A stretch of 64,000 bases of DNA. Source: Dipteris shenzhenensis (lineage: Eukaryota > Polypodiophyta > Polypodiopsida > Gleicheniales). This document shows positions 57,905 to 64,000 of the stretch, piece by piece. The stretch is from assembly GCA_047967505.1 (NCBI GenBank), contig CM106541.1, one strand, 5' to 3'. The translations under genes and the position numbers were made by a program. The notes below the pieces were generated by a model. It was not told where the DNA came from. It made no database searches and saw only the letters and a list, made by a program, of their open reading frames with translations. Each line of letters opens with the position of its first letter. Position 1 is the first letter of the stretch.

Positions 57905-58151
57905 CTGTCTATATGTAGATATACATGTGTGTGTGCGTGTGTGTGTGTACACACACACACACATATATATACATATATGTAGATCTATATATACACATAT
58001 GTACATGTATATACATACATATATATATATATACACACACGTGTATATATATATATATACATACATATGTATATATGTACATATATATATATATATATAT
58101 ATATGTACATATATATATATATATGTACATATATATATATATATATATATA
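57905..58151. repeat. Compound (GT)n/(AC)n/(AT)n microsatellite
   Basis: About 250 bp of GT, AC, and TATATGTACATATATA units. The several open frames here only read dinucleotide repeats. Confidence 0.95.
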
Positions 58152-59332
58152 TTTAGTGCTTGCCTTCTTGAGTCTTTGTAGAAGAGCTCGTGTTGGTAGG
58201 TCGATGTAGTTTGTAGACTAGGATGCTAGCTTGTAAGATGAACAAAGGTTCTCTGAATGTACAGAATATCTCAAGATCTTGAACAAGATCACTTGCTGCC
58301 ATCACATATATTCAGAAATAATAGTTCGTCTGGACCCACAATGGGCTATAGTAACTCTAGCTTAAAGATTAGGGTCTCAAGGCCAAAGTTACAGTTCCAG
58401 GCATTCGACCCTGGATTTGTAACTGGACTGTAAATACTAACTTGAATACAAAAGGTCTACATTGAAATATGAATGAGTACACCCATAAACTTCATAAAAA
58501 CCAATCATTATGTTACATGTGGGGTGTTTTTACTAGTAAATGGCTCGTAAATTTTCTGATTCATTAAAACTCAGTATTTTTTTTAAAACCAGAAAAGCCT
58601 CGTAGGCTTCAGGCAGAGGTAGAGGTGTATCTTACAAAGTGAGGATTAATGGATTAGGAGTGCAGATAAACATGTATTCACCACAGTAACACAAGGTTAC
58701 CTGTGTAGCAGCTGCCACATACATCCACCCCAAAAGGAATGATATAATCAACTCAGCACCTAGAATGGACGCTCGCTGCTGATGCCAAAGATTGTGCTGC
58801 ATGATGAATCTCACCCCGGTTAACAGCAGCCATCAGCCAAACATGAAGCATCAAAATCAAAGTTTCCACAACAGGATCAGGTACTTGGGTACCAGCCAGG
58901 CAAGGATCTATGAAAACCTGGTATACTTAGCAGCATGCTTTGATACCGTCTGCCATTGGCTTTCCTTATAATGACAATATGCCACAGGCACTATCTCTGA
59001 CTAGAGCTATCTTGAAACTTTCCCAGACAAAGGTATAAGAATTTGGCATCCACACCCACGGGTTCAGAAAACTGCTTCTTCACGATCATCTTAAGGGCCC
59101 CCATACAAAGTTCCCAGCGATGAAGAAGGTTAAGTCAGAAATAAGTCAGAAGGCCATCAAAGATATGCAATTGCTACATATAATCGTAGCATGCCTTTCA
59201 AGGACAGATAAGGTACAATAATGTCACTGCAAAAATAGAGAGGGTCTTATAAGATATACACGTATGAAGTAAGCAAGGCAAATAGAACAACAACAAGGTA
59301 AGTAGAACAAAGGAAACGGGAAAGAAGGGACT
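58152..59332. other. Intergenic region without recognised gene
   Basis: No recognisable coding or RNA feature on either strand. Confidence 0.5.
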
Positions 59333-59386
59333 AGCACTACATCAAACAGACAGATGACACCGAATAGGCGTGTCACCTCGGAACAC
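59333..59386. repeat. 54-bp direct repeat, copy 1
   Basis: AGCACTACATCAAACAGACA...CACCTCGGAACAC; copy 2 lies 797 bp to the right and differs at two positions only. Sequence on either side is unrelated. Confidence 0.9.
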
Positions 59387-60129
59387 CAATCCTATCTATC
59401 TTTAGAGGTGCTGGTTGGCGCATGCTTTGTTGACATCCTTTTTAATTTAAGCAATTGAGCCAGATCCATCGTCAAAACTCGTCCCAGAAAAAGCAAAACG
59501 AGAAAGTGAGCTAACATCAACAAAGTTGCGAACAATAAATTCATCAACAACCTCCTAAGTTGCCACATACGACAATTTATCTCACAGACGAGCCAAAATC
59601 TAAAGTTTAGTTTTTGAGCTTACGACAATCATCAAGGTCACAAGCCATAACGAGGGGAACGGTTCATATTAGATTCCGACCGACTTCAACAACTGCTCCC
59701 GATTGCAGATGAAGGGCATTCTATTACGTGTGCGCTTCGAGGGAAGGTAAATTGGCCAGCAAGTACGTGTCTGAACACACCTTCTAACATCTAGTAAAAT
59801 CAAAACGCAAAGTGCATATATTGACCCCCCAAAGATCACCCATAAGGTTACAACCACAAATTCCATATGCATAACAGGTACAAGCAACGGTCCCAAATCT
59901 TGAAAGAACCCTGTAACGAGTTTTAGCACCGCTCCATAGAACTCCAAAAACCACATACTCCTCTATTAGCCGATGGACAAGGGTCGCCCACAATCTACCT
60001 GGCACGGGAGACTGACAGCTACAGAAGAAGCTTCCTAAAACTTGGAAAAGAGCACATCATCCACAAACAAACCAGTACACAGAGCTCAAACTTAAGTCAA
60101 CATTTTTGAAGGAGATAGAGGAGACAACA
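59387..60129. other. Segment between 54-bp repeats
   Basis: Minus-strand frame 59956-59669 (95 codons) is hydrophobic and unrecognised. The stretch may be 3' flanking or untranslated sequence of the gene at 60358-61008, but no polyadenylation site could be fixed. Confidence 0.4.
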
Positions 60130-60183
60130 AGCACTACATCAAACAGACAGATGACACCGAATAAGCTTGTCACCTCGGAACAC
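60130..60183. repeat. 54-bp direct repeat, copy 2
   Basis: 52 of 54 positions match 59333-59386. Lies about 180 bp downstream of the stop codon of the minus-strand gene. Confidence 0.9.
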
Positions 60184-60357
60184 TATGGATTGTTCAAGCA
60201 ACCTTTGGGATCTTTGAACTCCTAAGAACGGAATTGAATTTAGTTCCTACTCTACCCAAGAAGTCACACATGCATCCAAGAAGAACATAAGAGATGACGG
60301 CATGCTGGAGACCTCGCAGGTCCGTTTTGCTTAGCAAAAGACTCGATGAAATCTGTG

Positions 60358-61008
60358 CTACGCATCACTATCGTCGTCATCGCTCAAGTCTCCAAAAGCG
60401 TACTGTACAGGCTGACTAGCCCGTCTGCGAGTCCTGTTTGGTATGATGTTGGACGCATCAACCTCGTCGTTAGAATCTTCGGAAAGATCTCCGCCATCGT
60501 CTTCGTCTGAAAGCCCTTCGTCGCTACTAGCAGCGTGCTTCTTCTTCCCCTTGTCTTTCTCTTTCACGACAGACTTACCTTTGACGAGCTCTTTCCCTTT
60601 CCCGTACCCTGCTGAAGGCTTCACTGTCGATCCCTTCGCTTCAACCTTGGCAGGTGTCTTCCCTTTCAGCGCTTTCGAAACATTCTTGGAGGATTTCTTG
60701 ACCGTTTCCACCCCTGAATCATCTTCGTAGTCCCCTTCCGACTCCGACGAATAGCCATCTAAGTCCTCCTCATCAGAACCCTCGCTTTCGTACTTTTCAA
60801 CTCGTTTCTTCTTCTTGGGGCTCTCTTTCTCCTTCTTCTTGACGGCGAAAGAGGAAGCTTTCAGCTTGGGCTTCTCCGCAACACTCTTGGAAGGGGGCTT
60901 GGAAGGAAAAGAAGGAGCCTTGGGCTTTTTGGAGCGATCGAAGCTCTGCGACTCAGCTTTACGTTTAGCGACGAGGGCCTCGAGCATTTTTTTACGGTCA
61001 TCTGCCAT
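60358..61008 (-). CDS. Lysine- and acid-rich, probably nuclear protein (216 aa)
   Basis: An uninterrupted minus-strand frame. I place the start at ATG 61008 (MADDRKKMLEALVAKRKAES) because a segment starting there has normal composition, while the 51-codon upstream extension to 61161 reads poly-Ser and Pro from a CTT-rich leader. The protein alternates Lys-rich stretches (KKKEKESPKKKKRVEKY, a likely nuclear localisation signal) with acidic Ser-Asp-Glu stretches (SEGSDEEDLDGYSSESEGDY) suitable for casein kinase II phosphorylation. It ends with NIIPNRTRRRASQPVQYAFG and an acidic DDDDSDA terminus, a tail arrangement I recall from plant nuclear proteins but cannot assign to a named family. No introns or lesions are seen within the frame. 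It is the best candidate for an active gene in the window. Confidence 0.8.
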   Translation of the reverse strand: MADDRKKMLEALVAKRKAESQSFDRSKKPKAPSFPSKPPSKSVAEKPKLKASSFAVKKKEKESPKKKKRVEKYESEGSDEEDLDGYSSESEGDYEDDSGVETVKKSSKNVSKALKGKTPAKVEAKGSTVKPSAGYGKGKELVKGKSVVKEKDKGKKKHAASSDEGLSDEDDGGDLSEDSNDEVDASNIIPNRTRRRASQPVQYAFGDLSDDDDSDA

Positions 61009-62221
61009 AGCTAAAAGGGGGGGAAACTGAGAGGGGAGAGGAAGGTCAACGGGAAGAGGGGGGGGGCAGGGAAGGAATGAAGCAGCAGAAGCAGAAGGAC
61101 GGGAGGGGGGGAAACGTGGACGCCATAGCGAAGGACTAGAAGAAGAAGAAGAAGGGGGCAAGAAAAAAAGCCTTTGCTTCTTTTTGATTTGTATTTGGAG
61201 TCCGTGTCACCAGCTCACAAAGACACACCTTCAATTACAAGGATTTGCCTCCTAGCCCTAATAAACACACCTCTAGAGGCCGACCTTTCACGCGAAGGTT
61301 TGACCTTGGGGCCAGCAGTGGCACCAGGGCGCCTCACGGATAAATGGGTTATTTTCTTGCAAGATTGCCACCTGTGTGCTGTTCTCACGCCACAACCTCA
61401 CATGGCACTCTGAGCCAATTGTGGCAGAATGAATCCAATGAATTTCCTTGGATCCACAGGGCCTCCTGGGTGAGACCTGCATAGAGAAATGATCATACCT
61501 ACGTCCTCCTGAGGTGAACGTGCAGTCTCAACTCTCACCCTGCCCTCCATTCAAACGTCTTCTGTCTCTGTCTCTGTGTTAATTCTCTACGCTTGCTCTT
61601 CTACCTCTATCTCCATTCTACGCGCGGGAACAACAAAGGCAGGTGGCTGTTGTGCAACCCACCGCCACCGGTGGCGCTGAGGAGGAGCAAGGGTGTCGCA
61701 TTCACCCCTACGTGGAAACAACTCCAAATTGCAATGTGTAGCCAATCTTCACTCCTTGGCCTGATTGCAATGTGTAGCCACCAATCTTCACTCCTTGCTC
61801 CCCACCGTACTTTGCAGAATTTGCCCTCCCGCCACCTCCCTCATTAGGTGGCCCAACTGGCACTGCATCTATCACCCGTGGAAACAAGCCCTAAGAGGGC
61901 ATTGCCAATGAAGAGGTTTTCATCGACCAAATTTCTAGGTTTGCCAAACAAAAGGCATCGAGTTGGAAAAGTTGCCCGCTAAAGTCGCAAAATCTGTTGA
62001 TGTTAAGCAGGCAAATAGGGGACGAGGAACTTTAGGAGCAATTCAACGAATGCAAAGCTAATGTGAGATGATGGAACTATTTGGGCAGAGATGGAAGTAC
62101 CGTAGAGCCACTACCAAACTCACAAAAGCAAAACTACGTTCTATTCCACCATTGCCAACCAAAATTTCAGCTCTGAAAGCTCCCTACCAACACGTGGGAA
62201 TGCACTCTAACACAACAGAGC

Positions 62222-62356
62222 TCGAACATCCACATGATGGAATCGAACTCCACACTCGCTCATGTGTTTGTGTACACGTGCGCATGCATTTGTGCCTGCA
62301 TGTGTGTTCACGCACCCGTGTGTGTGTGTGCGCGCATGCGTGTGCATGTGCGCATA
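62222..62356 (-). repeat. GT/GC microsatellite beside a B-box-like motif
   Basis: On the minus strand a GAGTTCGATTCC sequence (plus 62237-62248) resembles a Pol III B box, preceded by GT/GC repeats that recall the spacer of SINE-like copy B. No A box is seen. It may be a SINE scar. Confidence 0.3.
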
Positions 62357-62402
62357 AGTACGATAGTTATGTATATGTATATATTAAAACATAACTTATA
62401 AA

Positions 62403-62452
62403 TCATTATAGTAAATCATTATATTGATATATATAATGGTTTACTATAATGA
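62403..62452. repeat. 21-bp near-perfect palindrome with 8-bp loop
   Basis: TCATTATAGTAAATCATTATA (62403-62423) pairs with 62432-62452 with one mismatch. It is an AT-rich hairpin; it may be a miniature transposon remnant, but no target duplication is evident. Confidence 0.7.
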
Positions 62453-64000
62453 CTTTAATGAATTAAATCATTTTACATATATACACACATTGTAAATCAA
62501 TAAATTAAAACTTAATTATAGAGAGAGGTAGGAAAGAGAAAAAGGGTTCTAAAGAGCAGGAGGTAAGAGACCTAATAGATTAGTTAGCAAACTCTTGTCT
62601 TAGTTTTAAATTTATAGGAAATGGAAACGTGCGATGCTGTCTATGCTGTCAACAAACCAGTGTCTCTAGAGGCCATGGACACTTATGACCCAACAAGGAA
62701 GGCCTTCAAAGCAAAGGGAAGGTAGGTGTCAATCCATAAAGTTGAAGTCACCTCAACTTTTAGGCTATCAATGCAAGACGACTAATCTCTAAAGCCCTCA
62801 ATACATGAGTGCGACTCTTTATTCACAAAGATGCCTGGCTACAAGGCCAAGGGTACATCATGAGTGAAGTAAAGGACTCTGAAGCAAACAATTACTTATG
62901 TTACCTCTCTGAGCAAAACCAATTGGAACCATGGACACATCACGGGGGGTACGAGGAAGTACCCAGTCGATGCCAAAGCATAGATAGTCATATAGCCAAG
63001 TCACAAAGGTGTATTGAAAGTAGGCAAATCGTAATGCACGGACCCGAAGCACTACCTGGATCAATCAAACCAACTATGTGTATATGTACACAGCTAAGGC
63101 ATAAAGAGATACGAAGGTTCCCTCCACATACACCATGAGGACAACATCCCCTACGTACTCAGCTATACCCCATGATGTGAGCATGCAATCCTCACACAAC
63201 TAAGCAGTGAATACACAACAACGCACAAAGTGTGGTAAACGGAATTAGAGCTGGTGTTCTGATAGTCCATCAGGCCATCGAATGACACAAAGGTTCTCCA
63301 AGTGTACCTTGCTACATCTGTACCAGTCCATTGCATAGATCCATAACCCCCTAGCACATCAAACCTAGTTAACACCACAAACCACAAGGGAGTACGAGCC
63401 GCACACAAACGAAGACTGAGAAGCAAGAGGTAAAACCAAAGTAAAAGGAGCCATCCAGCAAACAAATCTTGTGAACCAAGGTGTCGACAGTCACAGTTGC
63501 ATGACTTGACATAAAGAATAAGTGCAGTAGACCAAGACTACGACATCTAACCGACCTAGAATAAGTAGAAAGAATACCGTGCGAAGGAGAAAGGTACCTG
63601 CATGTGAGCATTCCCCATGAGTAGGATAGGGAACAGAAGCGTGGAAACTGAGATAGCGGGTATGAGAACCAAGCTAGGGAGTAGGGAATACGTGAAAAAC
63701 TGAGAAGTCATTGCAGCAGCACCAGGAGGATGAAAGTGCATCCAAAATCCCAGTCTTTTAGGTAGATTGCCGCCTAGAGCATTAATTCGATATCATATCA
63801 ACACCTAAAACATACTTATCTTGACAATATTATCCCCTCCACACATGCCAATAAGACTGCCTCGAATACACACGAAGGAATCCAATTGCCACATTTACCA
63901 ACCATAAGCATTTAATTGCTTTACTATTACCATATATACAAACTATAAGACCATAATGTAAATTTCGAGGCAGTGGATTTGATATAAGGAGACAAACTAG

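Larger units (their letters stand above)
61170..64000. other. Region upstream of the minus-strand gene, without recognised gene
   Basis: The first few hundred bases presumably include the promoter of 60358-61008. Beyond, overlapping open frames on both strands show no domains. A duplicated TTGCAATGTGTAGCC-type segment (61729 and 61766) and a GT/GC microsatellite are present. Confidence 0.45.

Noticed and set aside
57909-58209. Tyr/Ile-rich frames on both strands
   Set aside because: Read through (AT)n and (GT)n repeats.

Overview
The window looks like nuclear DNA of a vascular land plant, most likely a fern. The reasons are a PLS-class pentatricopeptide-repeat (PPR) gene with E and partial DYW domains, plant-type LTR retrotransposons (one with a chromodomain), a CACTA/EnSpm DNA transposon, a tRNA-derived SINE-like family, intron-bearing remnants and many long GA/GT/AT microsatellites. 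The fern assignment is inference. Almost everything recognisable is a transposable element or a decaying gene; only one reading frame (60358-61008, minus strand) looks like an ordinary intact gene.

Layout. 1-11.1 kb: AT-rich intergenic DNA with microsatellites and four related SINE-like copies, one with Pol III A and B boxes (about 7360-7412). 11134-15354: an internally deleted CACTA element with subterminal 16-bp palindromes at a strict 26-bp period, a broken second-ORF gene on the minus strand, a purine-only and fold-back repeat core, and spliced C-terminal exons of the TNP2-type transposase on the plus strand. 15.4-15.7 kb: a 158-bp tandem duplication. 17.9-21 kb: minus-strand remnants resembling a replication protein A large subunit and a catalytically dead kinase fold. 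23.7-24.3 kb: a minus-strand PPR pseudogene.

25.8-34.9 kb is the best-resolved locus: a PPR-E-DYW gene split by a 6.48-kb Ty3/gypsy chromovirus (27748-34227) with 449-bp LTRs, an initiator-Met-tRNA primer site, a polypurine tract and a perfect 5-bp CACAC target duplication. The retroelement itself carries stops and frameshifts, and the PPR gene has independent lesions.

35-45.3 kb: remnants of three further Ty3/gypsy elements and one LINE. 45.3-48.2 kb: an unusual cluster with an unknown plus-strand coding remnant, a minus-strand histone H3 frame that starts MARTKH (as in plant centromeric H3) and ends in a complete H3-like fold behind a very long tail, and, just upstream on the same strand, a spliced transposase-like C-terminus. 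The H3 frame has three in-frame stops, each one C-to-T step from a sense codon. 48.2-54.1 kb: nested Ty1/copia debris with inverted and direct duplications. 54-60 kb: mostly unrecognised DNA and microsatellites. 60.4-61.0 kb: the intact-looking gene for a lysine- and acid-rich, probably nuclear protein. 61.2-64 kb: nothing firm.

The genes do not form an operon or pathway. The common theme is insertion, local duplication and cytosine-to-thymine decay. The candidate for a previously undescribed system is the CENH3-like histone frame beside a transposase remnant.
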